This document shows positions 41,901-54,480 of a stretch of 64,000 nucleotides of DNA, one piece after another. Source of the stretch: Trogon surrucura. Lineage: Eukaryota; Chordata; Aves; Trogoniformes; Trogonidae. The notes below the pieces were generated by a model. It was not told the DNA's origin. It saw only the letters and a list, made by a program, of their open reading frames with translations, and searched no databases. The stretch's first letter is position 1. Every line of letters begins with the position of its first letter. The stretch is taken from positions 23,642,501-23,706,500 of the forward strand of contig CM036621.1 of NCBI GenBank assembly GCA_020746105.1. The letters are read 5' to 3'. The translations under genes and the position numbers were made by a program.

Positions 41901-43030
41901 TGAGGGGTACAAGAAGTAACTGAGGAAGAATAGTGAGGTGTTCAATGTTCTGTTGAAGTCAGATAGCAATTATCACTTCTAAAGGCGCAGGAGGAAAAGC
42001 AAATGTGAAGTTACCTAAATGAAAATTTCTGTCAAGTGAAAGAAAAGCTTAAGGGTTCAGTACTCAGCTACTTGTGTGTCTGCTAATACCCATGGTCACG
42101 AGCAGTAGTTTCAAAAATAGTATCTTGCAGGCCAGCCCTGCGTGAACAAGAGTTTGTTCATCACTTCAATTTCAGGTTTTTTCTTTTGTTGTCCTGTCAA
42201 GCCTAATCCTTTCTTGCCATGCTCTTTCTGAAATCATGGCACATTTAGACAACATGGCCCCAAAGCCCCCTTTCCTGTTGAAGTATTTGTTGAAATTTGG
42301 CCAATAGTTTTCATACTGTTGAGGTATGCAAGCAACTTTGTTACCTTTAGCTTTAGGGAAAATGTACTGGGATTTTTCCAGAAAAGCAGAGTGAGATGTG
42401 CACCTTTATGATAAACTAACAGTTGTTTACTTTATGGGTTAAGATTTCTACAACCACTAAAGGGCAGCGCATCCCATCTTATAATTTCTATTCTACAGCT
42501 GTTGAACTGTCCTTGCTGTTCAGCAGATTGAGATAGAGATAGAGCTGGGCTTTCTTCTTTTGCGAGATTTGTGCCATGTGCCCATTGTAAGTAAAAGAGC
42601 TGCTTGTTATTGAAACAACATTTTTATTGGCCAAAAATTGGCTTATGTTGTGAGAGGAATCATAATTTCAGCGTTGGTACTGGAACAGAAATACTGTGCA
42701 GATCTAGAGGTCTGATTTTGCCAAACACAATATGTGGTATTTGCTGTGCAACTGAAACGCTTAGCTTCACTAATGAGTTAATATGATCAGGTTTTGGATT
42801 AAGCAAATAAACAAATATAATGAATGAAGATATTTGAAATCATGTCTGTTATTCATGTATTCTGACAAGTATACTTTAATTATTGATCAAGATGGCAATA
42901 TAGTAAATATGCAGTTGCTGACATTAAAAATTCAGCATCTTTCAACATTAAGCTGACAGTATCTATACAGTATTCTTTGTAATATGGCTCTTTTACCACT
43001 ACATGGCACCTGTTGGGCAATGTTGATGTC

Positions 43031-43045
43031 TTTTTTTTTTTTTTT
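43031..43045. repeat. Poly(T) tract
   Basis: Fifteen T followed by CCTAG. It looks superficially like a splice acceptor, but no exon-like frame follows, so it is listed as a simple repeat. Confidence 0.85.
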
Positions 43046-45269
43046 CCTAGTGATAACTACCACCTTACAGTATAGTGTATAAAAATGCTGTCTTGGCAGG
43101 ACAAGACTGCCCTGAGTCATTGCGCTGTTATATATGACAAGTATTGACTATTTTCTCAGAGAGGATATGCAACCCAATGGCTGCTAGACCCTCAGTCTCA
43201 GGTCTCATTGCTTAGTAAGTCTTCATAAAGCATTGCCATGTTATGGAGCCCCATGGCATCTAGACTGATGGCATATTGTATTCAGCTCAGGCTTTTTCTT
43301 TGGTTTACTTTTCATGAGAAGGGTTGTATTTGACCTAAATGGTTGCATTGAGTTCCTTTTCCAGCAAACAGGAATTCCAGGAATCAGCTTCTGTATGTAG
43401 GGAAGAGTGAATGAGCAACGGAAACAAAAGGTTCATGCATTTTGTACAGCTCTACTTAAAAGGAACAGAGACTTGAAAAAAAATATCTACTGCAGTACCT
43501 TCCTTGCTTCTTTTAAAGGTAGTTCTTTTTGTTGAGTTACCTGGAATAAACTAAACACATGGCAGAGCAGTAAAGACAGGCCATATCATTATGTATTTTA
43601 ATACACTGAGGTGGGTTTTTTTATTAATGTATTGAGCAGCTGTGTTTTAGGTATAAAAAATTTTGAGAATTTTTGAAAACACCGTGAAGATGTTCTCGTA
43701 TAAGAAAAAGATCATCTGTCATTAGTGTTTACTGTTGAAGGTTTACAATGGTTATAAGTATTTAAGAAAAAACAAAAGTGAGATCCTCAAGGTGAGGAAA
43801 CAAGACTTTGGTCAACCTCCCGCTGAAAGGTGGCTGTTTGGCGTACTGTCTCTCCAGACAGTTTCCAGACCAGATTTTTATCAGAGAAGTGTCTGCAAGA
43901 AAAAAAATTGCTGGATTTAATCAAATTTCTCTCAGGCTTTTTACTATTTTAAAACGTATTTTAGCGGCACATTAGGATCAAGCATAGTCCTCCCATGTTT
44001 GTCAGGTTGTGGAGAACTGAATTCAAGCCAGAGCTGCTGCATGCCTCCCTCTGCTTTAAATTTCCTAGAAGGATTATTACTCTTAGCTTAAAGAAGACAT
44101 CTAGCACTGACAAATTTTGACCCAAATGGGAAGTTTGACAAAACTATACACAACTGAGAACAGCCTTATAAATGGAAGTATGAAACCACTTAAACAGTTG
44201 TGTGACACTGAAGGGGAGTTCCTGAGAAAGGAAGTTAAGTTCCTGATAATGAGTTCTTAGGTATGAGATGGGTTATTTTTCCTGGGGACATTTCACAATT
44301 GTGGATTGAGGTCTTTTATAGCTCAGCTTTATGTTATTTGAGAAACTGATTAGAGTTTTTGGGAGTGGGTGTCTTTTTGCCACTAGTCTAGTATGTAAAG
44401 ACATTTAGTAAATGTCCAACAGAAACACCACTTCTTTCTGTGAGGAGATTAGACTTGACACATGCAGCCCTTGCATTCCTAGTTGTCACAAAGGTTACGT
44501 GTCCTATCAGTTATGATTTTGCTTGTTGATACAGGTGTAGATTGTATGATTGAAGTATATCCAGTTTTCAGGGATGAAACTGTTAGCAGTTTGGTCCGTG
44601 TCTTTCTGGGGTGCCTGTTAACATTCCACAGTCATGTATTTCTAGAAGATGCCATGTTCTGTTCTGACGTTCCTTTACTCAGTGTCCCCGACAGATCGCT
44701 GACAAAGCACGAGCCACAGCAGAAGACCCCGCTGTCAGCCTCGGGTCTGCTCAGCTCCAGTTGCTGGAGGAGAGAGGGGAGTCACGCTGCGAGATCTCCG
44801 CATTAAGGACTGGGCTGTTGGGGAAGCGGCAGCAGTTAGCTGCCAGATGAAATGCATGAGTGGCACCAGCTCCAGCAGATGGGTCTCTGTGGTGGCCATA
44901 GTGGTGTGAGCTTCCAGTCCCTGGTGGGCTGACATTAATCTGCAAGGACTTACTACCTAGGGCGAGGCTGAAGAGTTTTCATAAAACAGCAGGCACGCAG
45001 TTCCATGCCATGCATCTTTCTCTCCATTTACGGTCTGGTGTTTTACACTGGTATAAGCCTTAAAGCATGGGAAGATGCATGTTGTACAACTCCATTTTAC
45101 AAAATATCCATGAAAGTCTATGTAGAAAAACTTTCAGTTTTTAGTATAAACTTTTGAAATGTATTTGTGTATGTTTATTATTTAAAAAATTGAGTTACAG
45201 GAATATGCTACTACTGAATGGTGTATAGCCTTTTAAAGAAAGAAAAGAAAAAAATCACTGCCAACTGCT

Positions 45270-45700
45270 GAATGACTAATTCACTCAATATAAAACAAAG
45301 ATGCATTTCTGTAGGGCTAACAACATGCATCCCATCTCCTTGACAACCACTCTAATTACCTCAGCTTGGACGATCAATATTTGATCTTTTTCCCACCATA
45401 CAAACATGTCACTTTAACTCCGTAGCTTTCTCTTAGCTTTTTGATAATTTGCAGCCAAGTGAAAATGGTCCTTTCTATTTGTTCCCCCTGGCTTGAGGCC
45501 AAGGGTTCTCTCAGTAGTATAATGCAGTTCATTGATATGAATTTGTTGATCTCCTGGGTAGTTTTTCACAAATTTAGGGCAATTAAAAACCTTTAGAAAG
45601 CATTGCAGTTGAAGTCAATAATTTTGCTTTTAGAAATTACTTCATTTTATGATCATTTTTGGTTTATCTATCCATAAAACAAGTTCAGAAGAAAGACAAA
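45270..45700. promoter_or_regulatory. Candidate conserved noncoding block with an NFI palindrome
   Basis: A transposon-free block of about 430 bp with non-random enhancer-like texture. TGGCTTGAGGCCA at 45489-45501 fits the full NFI palindrome TGGC-N5-GCCA exactly. Nearby are CTCTAATTACCTCAG (homeodomain), GATCAATATTTGATC (45370-45385, an imperfect palindrome with an ONECUT-like core) and TTTTGATAATTTGCA. No coding frame or repeat is visible. Conservation is inferred, not shown. Confidence 0.3.
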
Positions 45701-46854
45701 GCACCATTTTATTGGGTAGTTTATATATATGTTAAAACCACAGCTTTCAAACTTAGAATTAAGCGACAATTTAGAAATACTTTGATTGCAATGTTCAACT
45801 TCTGAGAATATGACTTTTTTTTGTTCTATTTTGGAATCTGAAAAGTATTTCTCTTTCTTTTAGTACAAAGATGATGAAGCTTGATGAACTTTAGCAATGT
45901 TACAGAAACTTTCTAAGTACATTTATGTCATCTGGTGTTGGAGTGGGGGTTGATTTGTGCATTTTCTTTTGAATAATTTTTGGTCAGAGAGGTTTTTTCC
46001 CACTACACTCTTCCAGAGATATTTGAGGATTTACATGTATTACAGCACTACTATTTAATCCATAAAGCTTTTACAGAGGCTCAGAAGTTTGGGGGTTTTT
46101 TTTAAAATTTGTATTAAAGACCATACATAAAGGGATGTCACCTTTAAATATTAGAAAAGTGAGAAATGCTATGCAGTTTCCTGGTGTCTTTTGCTGCTTA
46201 TAGAGATCTGCAAGTGATGTCATCTGAGTTCAAAATACAAGATATCTCACTGTACAATCTCATGCAAAGATGGATTTATTGAACTTCTTCTGACACTTAG
46301 ATGAGGAATCTAGTTTCCTTGAAAAGAAAATGGATTTTTTGGGGGAAAACTGAGAAAGTAACGATTGCACAGAGCTAGAACTTCAGCATCTCTCTGTGGA
46401 AAACAAGGAGGGAAGTATACTGTCATTTTGGAGTGAATGATCTGAGGATAGTTAAACTTCTTGTAGCATTTACATAGGTAAATATGTTGTCAATGAGATG
46501 TAGGATAAAGATGGAGTTCTATGGTTATGAGTTCTGTCACTTAAACAATTCTTTAAAGTCTGACTGACAGAAAACGTAGGATTTTTCTTCTGAAAGATGA
46601 GCGTATACTGAGATTTCAGACAGCTTCACCTTGAAAGGATTTAATAGAACACTGAGAGACCTTATATTTGATAAAGGGAGCAATGATATCCATGAAAGTA
46701 AATTGACTGTAGCTGATGATATTTGGAATTGTGCAAGAAGTTACTTGAATTTTTATATCCAGAAATCATAACATAAACTACATATGACATTACACACCCT
46801 GCTTAGTTTTCTATGTTATATTAGGAAGTAATCCAGTGAAGTGATTGTTTCACA

Positions 46855-46877
46855 CAAAGCTTTCTGAGAAAGCTTTG
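46855..46877. repeat. Perfect 10-bp inverted repeat, 3-nt loop
   Basis: CAAAGCTTTC and GAAAGCTTTG flank the loop TGA, giving a short perfect hairpin in DNA or in the ADK pre-mRNA. Each arm is itself close to a palindrome around AAGCTT. It is not followed by a T-run and has no gene beside it. Chance is a fair explanation in 64 kb. Confidence 0.7.
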
Positions 46878-49800
46878 AGATGTGATAATGATGATAATAT
46901 TGAATATGCAAAAAAAACCAGAATCAGGTTATGTGGGATGGTTTTGATGGTGGCTCTCCCCATCTTCAAAGCTTTGCTTTCTGCAACCTGAAGAAGATTT
47001 TATGATTGTGGAGGGTGTTAAGGGGTGGGGAAGCCAAGTGCATAATAATGAAGAATACAAAATGTGCACTATAGAACTACCGATTATCATCCATTATCCG
47101 TAATCTCCAGTGAACAAAAGGAATATTTGCCCGAGTAAGCAGACCCACATTCACTCTTTGTACTCCAAGCAGATGCAAGTTTATTGTGCCCCAGTCTGAT
47201 GTGTCCAAAGGCCATATTCCATACAGCACTGAGCATGTCTTAATGTACTTTTTTGCTGAGATGCACTTATTAACTTAGGCTCAGCACTGCACTAGCATAA
47301 CTTTCTCAACACTTGATTTTTGACTGTTCTTGCCCAAATCATAAGCATGTGCCCACTATAAAAAAACTGTTCAAAATACTGTAAATCTAACCAAATCCAT
47401 TTTACTGTGTCAAGCAGAAGTATGTCGCTATCAGTTTATGATGCCGTACTGTGCTTTCTTGTTGATAACCATTTATATTGCATCTTGTATTCACCATTTC
47501 AGAATGAATGAATGCAAACCTGAAAGCAGCAAACTCATTGAAAAGGAAGGTCACAGCTGAAGTGCAGCATTACGTGCCAAATAATTTGTTTAGGATATGT
47601 TAGATGTGAACACCAGACTTGTCATGATGGACTGGTAATGGTTTCACTCAGTGAACACTAATAAATTGCTGAAGTTTGTGGAAGTGTTAGTAGAGAGGAG
47701 ATGATACTCTAGAGTCCAAAAAAAGCTTTGTGAAGTGTTGGATGTGGAAGGTCAGAAGTAGAAATAGTGAGCACCCAAAATTCAGGCCAGGGAATTAAGT
47801 GATTTATTTAATCAGGATGAATTCTTTTTTGTCTTGTAGTTTATTTACTCATTTTATTTTCTCGCTTTATTCCCATGCTTTCAGGAGTGGGAATATATGT
47901 TGTTGAAAAATACTAGGATTACCTCAGAGAGACAATGTGAGATTTTTTGCTATCTGGAATTGTATTGTCATCTTGTTATTTTCTTTTGAGGAGTTACTGC
48001 TAAGCTCTTAAGTGTTTTATGGAAGAGTTTAAATACTTTGTTTAGTGTATGCTGTGTTTATTAAATAGATATATTGTGTTGAATTATAATCTGTTCATAG
48101 AGTAAAAGGCTACTTTACCCAAGGATATATTAAAATTGTTCTAACAGCTCATACCTGCAAAACAAAATCTATCATAGTAGATCAGGGCAAAAATCCCTCC
48201 AGCCAAATACCCTGCATCTGACAATGGTCAGGTATTCCTTAAGTATTTAAAGAAATGGGGGAGGAAAGGGTCTTTGTTCTGTGGTCCTGATGGCTTGTGG
48301 CAGTCAGCACTTTAGACTTCTTTGATTGTAAGTTGAATCTCCTCACTCAAGAGCATCATGTTCCCATCATGATATTAAACAATTTATTCATGTAAAGAAC
48401 ATTTTCATTTGACATAACAGACTGGTTCATTGAAGGGTGGTTGTGTTTTTTTAACACTGTCAAAATTTTGCTCCTACATTGCAAAATGTTTTAACACTAA
48501 TCCTGAGAATCCTCGTAAAGATTGCTAGTATTCAGGAGCTACTGAATCTGTAATTTGAAACAGAGTACAAGAGTAAATCATTCAGGACTGATACCAGGCA
48601 AGCTAGGTGTTAATAAGATGACACCATTTTACTGAGTGTAGAATCATCTCCTTGAAGGCAAAAAAATAATTTCCCATGAAATACCTGCTTTATTTAGGCT
48701 AATTAGATTTACATTTGAAAAATCTTCACATTTAGTAATGGCCTAATTATTTAGCCAGCTAAATATATTGCTTAACCAAAGACACAGTCAAAAGAAGAGT
48801 TACATCCTGTTATATGTATGAAGTATGTTTTTGAACGTTTTTTAAATTTGGGTCCAGCTTTTTTATCAGTTATTTCTTTGAGGAAGCCCAATCCCAAAGA
48901 CATGTCATCTTCAGGGAAGAGGAAGATTTTGAGAGAGGGAATATAAGAATGAAAAATTGCATAGAAAAATGTAACCCATTAAATTCAGTGTATCTTTACA
49001 TTTTGTTCCAGTATTGTTAAAGCACCATTTTCTGTTACAAGATACATGTTATTGAGCTCTGGAGATTGCTTTTCTTCTTGCTTTTTAACTTACACCTATG
49101 CTACTTCTGAACCAGATAGGGCACTTTGTCCTGTCTTTCTTTTTGTTGTAGTTACAAAAAAGGTAAAGGCAGAAAGTATCATTGTGGGATATGGTTATCA
49201 AATATATTTAGATAAGTGATAGCTAATTTTATCATAATGCATCTAATTAATAGTCCAGTCTCTTTAGACAGTAAAATATTTTCAGGGCTCATTTCAGTCA
49301 AAGCACTGTATGCCAAATAGTGGGATAGTTTTCATGCACCTATAATAGTTTGCTAATTAAAAATAAATAGGGCTCTTAAGTGGAAAATGAAATTATCCCA
49401 TTGCTTGAAATACCTTGATGCAGTTTTTATTACAGGTTGCATATGGTATCTGTTAGGAATTTGAGCATGGGTTGGTTGTTGAATTATTGTGTGGATTAGC
49501 TGTTGTATTTGAAGGTTCTCGACTTTAAAAGCATGTGTCTGTTTTAAATCCTACATAAATTCCTCACGGTTTTTTAGAACGGTCTGTAACTCTAACCAGG
49601 GCATTTTTAACACCACAGCTTCAAACAGCAGGAGCAAATCTAAAACATTACTCTGAGTGGCTTCATAACATCATTAAAAGATTTCATTTTAATTAGATAA
49701 ATTCCCCCTTTCTTTAACTTTTCAACCTTTCTCTCCTAAGTTCTATAAGGCAAATGGTGAAAAGACTTACTGAATCGAATTAAATATTAAAACATTAAAA

Positions 49801-51369
49801 TTGGCATTTTAGAGTTCACAAGGAAAAGACAGGGGAAAAAAACCTTGTGAAAAACATATATTTTTGAAAAACATGCATATTTTAGATTTTTAAGGGCTTT
49901 CCAAAACGATTATGGATATTGTTAGTAAGAAATATTATAGGCTGTATTGTCTCCCAGGGCAGCTAAAGTTTCCAAAAGGAAGTTCAATCTGTAATACATC
50001 TTTCACATGTTATTTTAATAAAAAAGCAAATATCATTTGTGTGTTTCCAGTGCTAAATGGAGACTCATTGTTTGGTCATGTTTTCCTACATCAGCAAATA
50101 CGTTTAGAAAGAGTAAAGTAAACTTTATTTCAAGTTACACTGAAGTAAAGCATTATGTGTATGTTACAGTGGAAGTGACTTGAAGTTGAACGTGAAAATA
50201 ACTTCACTGGTAACTCCCTGTTTGTGTCTTTGTGCATCCAGGTTTTTTTAGTCATGGATTCATTTGCATGTATTTACATGTTTGCACATTTTGATGTTAT
50301 TAAGTTCTCTTGCTCCTCACTCAAGAGCAGAGAAACTTTATTGGTGATCAAGTACTGTGATCTACAGAACAGTAAATGAAAGAGAAATTGCATTTATTTA
50401 GTGTGCTGTTACCATTTCTCCAGAGCAACTTGCAATTTGTATAAAGAAAGTCAAGGGAAACTGTTCACTGTGTATAAGCATTGATCTGCATTGTAAAACC
50501 AATAGTTCTTTCACTAATGTGGGTCATTAGCCTGAAATGTGCTGCAGCAATTATAACAAGTCTTCACAAGCTTTAAATGCTCTATAGCATGACGGCAGTT
50601 TGTCTTGCTAATGTGTTGTCCCTGATATTCGTAGAAAATGGGTTAGTCCCTTCGATGCGTCGTGAAACGTGGTACTGTAGGCAACATATGTTCATCTTGT
50701 GTATTTATCTTGGTTTTCTTTAAGGACATAGTTTGGTTCACTCAGTTGAAGGATGAAATCTGAATTTGTTAATGTCAGAGAAGAGCAATGCTAGAACTTA
50801 GTTTCTTGAGTAAATGGCAATGCAGTGTAAACAGACATTGTGTAAGTTTTGTAGGATAAAACTAGAATACGAAATTTGAAAAAGGTAGCTTTACATAAAA
50901 CTTCCACGTAGAATTTTTACGGTGATGACCAGGAACCTGCCTTAATTAACTGGAGCTAAATTCATAATTGGTTGTCTGCGGTATGTTCAGCAGGAGTGCA
51001 TAAAGAAATGGCTGCAGTCCAAGATGAATTCAGGTTCTTCTTTGGAAGCAGTAACAACTTGTGAGTGGCGCAAAAAGTTATAGCTAAATCTGGAAGACTT
51101 TGATATTCATGAACTCTACAGGGTACATGCAAATGAACAAGCAGACTATAAATTTATCAGCTCTGGTCTCTACCTTGTAGTGTTTACACTTATGCAAGCA
51201 GTGGTTTTCTGATATGCTGGGAACTGTGAGGCCAACGCATGTGCCAGATTTACTAATTTTGTAAGAACTCTTCAGCCACATGCAGAAGGTATTGAAACTT
51301 CTGAGGATGATTCTGAAGACTGATGCTGGTAGAACTTTCATTCTGAAAAAAAAAAAAATAATAATTTTG

Positions 51370-51448
51370 ATCCTGCCCTGGCAGGGGGTTGGGCTAGGTG
51401 ATCTTCAGAGGTCTCTTCTGACCTCAGCCATTTTGTGATTCTGTGATA
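51370..51448 (+). mobile_element. CR1 3'-end fragment
   Basis: About 80 bp of CR1 3' UTR: TGCCCTGGCAGGGGGTTGGG-CTAGGTGATCTT, then AGAGGTCTCTTCTGACCTCAGCCA and terminal GTGATTCTGTGAT octamers. It is a very short 5'-truncated insertion. The A-rich tract at 51345-51359 precedes it by chance or marks the insertion site. Confidence 0.9.
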
Positions 51449-51544
51449 TACTAAGAAGAGGTTATTCCTTTTAATAAACAATCAACATGAGGAGGAAGCA
51501 TTCGACTGAAGTTGCATTGACGTGATTTTTGCTTTCTCACAAGA

Positions 51545-51900
51545 GCCACTTGCCTATCGTGTAACAGATTGTGGGGCTTGAAATGATGGACACTGAGGAC
51601 TTGGCTGTAGAAGCTGTGACAGCCTTCGGGAAGGGGGAGGTTGAGGCGGCTGATTGCTGCACGTGTAACAGAGCAGACTCATCTGTGCAGCACAGTCAAG
51701 AGCAGGTTTCTTCTGCTGAAGTTGCATTGTCGGTAGTTGAGCCCTGGTGAGCCCATCCAGCTGGGCTGTGACACAGGGGCTCGGGTGATGTGGTTTCAGG
51801 TATAAGCACAGGCACCACTTCCCTATGGGCCCAGCCTGGGCTGCCCTGCAGGCCTCAACAAACACGCTTCAGGAGTTTGGGCCCAAGGCCCAGACATAAA
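51545..51900. other. GC-richer patch of unknown nature
   Basis: Roughly 350 bp with higher G+C directly after the CR1 fragment. It includes a 103-codon minus-strand frame (51865-51554) rich in Pro, Gln and Cys that matches nothing I know. The block has no CR1, SINE or exon signature I can name. It may be an uncharacterised decayed repeat (for example LTR-derived), but no LTR termini were found. Confidence 0.3.
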
Positions 51901-54282
51901 ATCAGAAATGAGTGGTTAAAGTGACGGTAAAAGGAACCGTCTTCAGGTAAATTTTTTTTATTGGTTCTTCAGACTGTAGAACCCGGAAGCGTTATGGGAC
52001 AGCTCCCATCTGGATGAATGTTTTACTCATTGTTCGTGTGTCGCTGTGCTTGCCCACACTGGCAGCACGTTCTTGACCTTCAAAAATGTTTTTCTTGTTT
52101 CATACATGGACTCAGTGCCTGTGACTGGGAAAGCACTGCGTATTGGAGGCACCTGGGGAGAACCCTCAGAAACACCAGTAATTCTGATCCATGGTCGTGA
52201 GTGTCACCCGTTACTGAGTCATGACTAGAGCACTGTTTCTTTTACTTTCCCCCACATGTAGCAATAGAAGAGTTTAAAAGATGGGTAATGGCATCATGCT
52301 CATGAAAGAATCCTGGTTTCTGAGTTCAGTTTGCAGGCTTGTAATGACTAACTGAGAGAACAGAAGAATAATTTGAACAGCTGCTACTAGATTATTTAAC
52401 TGAATGCCAAATTAAAAAAAGTGTAAATAGCAGCAACCTAGGTTTACCAAGTCTGTGGGAGCTGGCAAGAAGTCATTTGACAGTCAAGGACTTGCATTTC
52501 TACCTCTGACTGTAGAAGAAAAATGACTTGGTTTCCTTTGGGGATTATATGTGGTTCAGTTTAATATATTGATCAGTGTTTTTAAATGCTTTTAAGGCTT
52601 TTAGACCAGGTGTTATGTGAAGAGTCAGTTTCTCTGGTCCTTTGTGAGCTGTTAGAGTGCTAGGGTATTACTGAGTGATTGACAGGATAAATTTCTGGTT
52701 TTGTCACCTACTTTTATTTAATGCAAAAAAGTGAGAGAGAGGAAATACAGAAAAAGACACCTATCAGTTTTTTAGTTTTGTATAAGTATTTATAAATTTT
52801 CTTGCTTCCCCCCCAATGCTATTGTAGAAACTGCAGCCTATTTATGAGGAAATTAAAGTAACTTTTCTGATAACTGTATTTCGGAATTACTTTTTATTTG
52901 CTTTTTATTTTTTCAGTGGACTCTGCCTAATTTGCCAAAACCTACCAATTTTTAATTGACTTATGTTACCTTTTAAAAGTTGGGGTTTTTTTCAGATTTC
53001 TACTCCATGTTATTTGCTAGGAATATAACCTGACACCACTGGTAACTTCCCAGTCTCAAAGCACCTTCTAGATGACGTAATTGATACATCATATAAAGAA
53101 CCAAAAAGAACGAAGCTGCTCAGTGACTCACAACGGCACTATGTGATAGTTTAGGACAGAAAGTGTGGAATAACTATGTGCAGCTGGATCTACAGGATGA
53201 AATTAAATAGACAGGAAATACTTAACCAAGCTGGAATTTAACCACATCCAAAATGGAATTTGATGTGGAAACTAGCACCTTTAATTATATGGAATTTTTT
53301 TTCAAAGGAATGCTTATTATCATGTGTGGCTGCAATCTTAGTTTTCTTGTGTTGATACTGAAATTCAGTCCTTACTTGAACCAAATTTTACTTCTCTTTT
53401 GAGAATGTCAGTATCCTAATTGTCTTCGTTGTACATCCCTCTTCTGTGCAGTATGTAATTCTTGAATGGAAATGCATTTATGATTTTCCAGGATCACAGT
53501 ATCAATCAGAAATAATTGATTTTATTTTTGCTTTTTAACCAAATAATTAGAACTATCCCGTCTCAATTTCTTCTGTTGTTTTACTACAATTGCAGAGTGC
53601 GGACAGGGCTCACTTTGGTCGGTACCATGTGAGCATGCATGAAGTAAAAATGCAATCAAAACCCTTCTCTCTCTTCTCTTTGTCCCTGGAACCTTTTCTG
53701 TAACCTGTCACACAAGCTTACCTTTCTCTTTTTTCATGCTATTATTGTAGTGCCTTGAAGCTTTAATGTTGGGATGCAACTCGAAGAATATTTTCTGGTT
53801 TAGAGCATACAGCAAGAAAAGCACACAGAAATAAGAACATAGTATTGATGTTCATCTGAGTATCGATCTCCTGCTGGAAAAGGAGAGGCTTATGGGAAGT
53901 ACTTCATCTGCTTTTGAGACAAAATGAAATAAAAGCAGATAGCTAGTTATTTCAAAAGTGAAATAGCAAGTAGTGAATGCTCGCAAATAATCTGGTTTAA
54001 GATCTGTATAAAAGCCTGGAAGAAGAGCCAAGAACTGTATACTTGATGCAGTCAAGAGGGAGATGAATGGAAGGTGATCTGATATAGACTGGAAACGCTT
54101 TCTTTTTCAAGGTCAGTTGGAGTAAGGTGATGCCTGCTCAGTTTAAACTGTGTGCCTAAGAAGTAAAGGAAATGTTATGCAGAAACTATTAGAAGAATTA
54201 TAGCGTAGTCCTAAAAAAGGTTTGAATTGAGAATGTGTTTCAAAAGTGTGAGTCTCAGCTTGCACAGAGTAGGTCTGGACTT

Positions 54283-54480
54283 GAATCACAGAATCACAGA
54301 GTGTTAGAGTTTGGAAGGGAGCTCAAAGATCATCTAGTCCAAGCCCCCTGCCAGAGCAGGATCACCTACAGTAGAGCGCACAGGAAGGCGTCCAGGCAGG
54401 TTTTGAATGTCTCCAGGGAAGGAGACTCCACAACCTCCCTGGGCAACCTGTGCCAGGGCTCTGTCACCCTCACTGAACAG
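54283..54480 (-). mobile_element. CR1 3'-end fragment, minus strand
   Basis: About 200 bp of CR1 in reverse orientation, starting with the complement of the octamer tail (AATCACAGAATCACAGAG). It continues through the hairpin block CCCCCTGCCAGAGCAGGATC into the last ORF2 codons (the complement of [18 protein letters not shown]). Its 3' part closely parallels the copy at 3340-3529, so both belong to related subfamilies, but its tail octamer is ATTCTGTG and not ATTCTATG. A reading frame across it on the plus strand is antisense CR1 and not a gene. Confidence 0.95.

Larger units (their letters stand above)
33273..51369 (+). other. ADK: ADK intron, gene-free, with microsatellites and regulatory-looking blocks
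   Basis: About 18 kb of AT-rich intron without a recognisable gene. The longest chance frames are 116 codons (41329-40979, minus), 108 codons (in and just after the old CR1) and 107 codons (44483-44806). Apart from simple repeats and the separately listed blocks at 36540-36870, 45270-45700 and 46855, I note AT-rich, homeodomain-motif-dense text near 39600-39760, 41360-41580 and 48680-48790. A GC-richer patch of unknown nature lies at 44690-44940. Confidence 0.6.

Noticed and set aside
43031-43050. Strong polypyrimidine tract followed by CCTAG resembling a splice acceptor
   Set aside because: No coding frame with ADK similarity or any exon-like segment with a donor follows it.
51554-51865. 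103-codon minus-strand Pro/Gln/Cys-rich frame
   Set aside because: Low-complexity character, no recognisable protein, no splice or poly(A) context. Kept only as part of an unexplained GC-richer patch.
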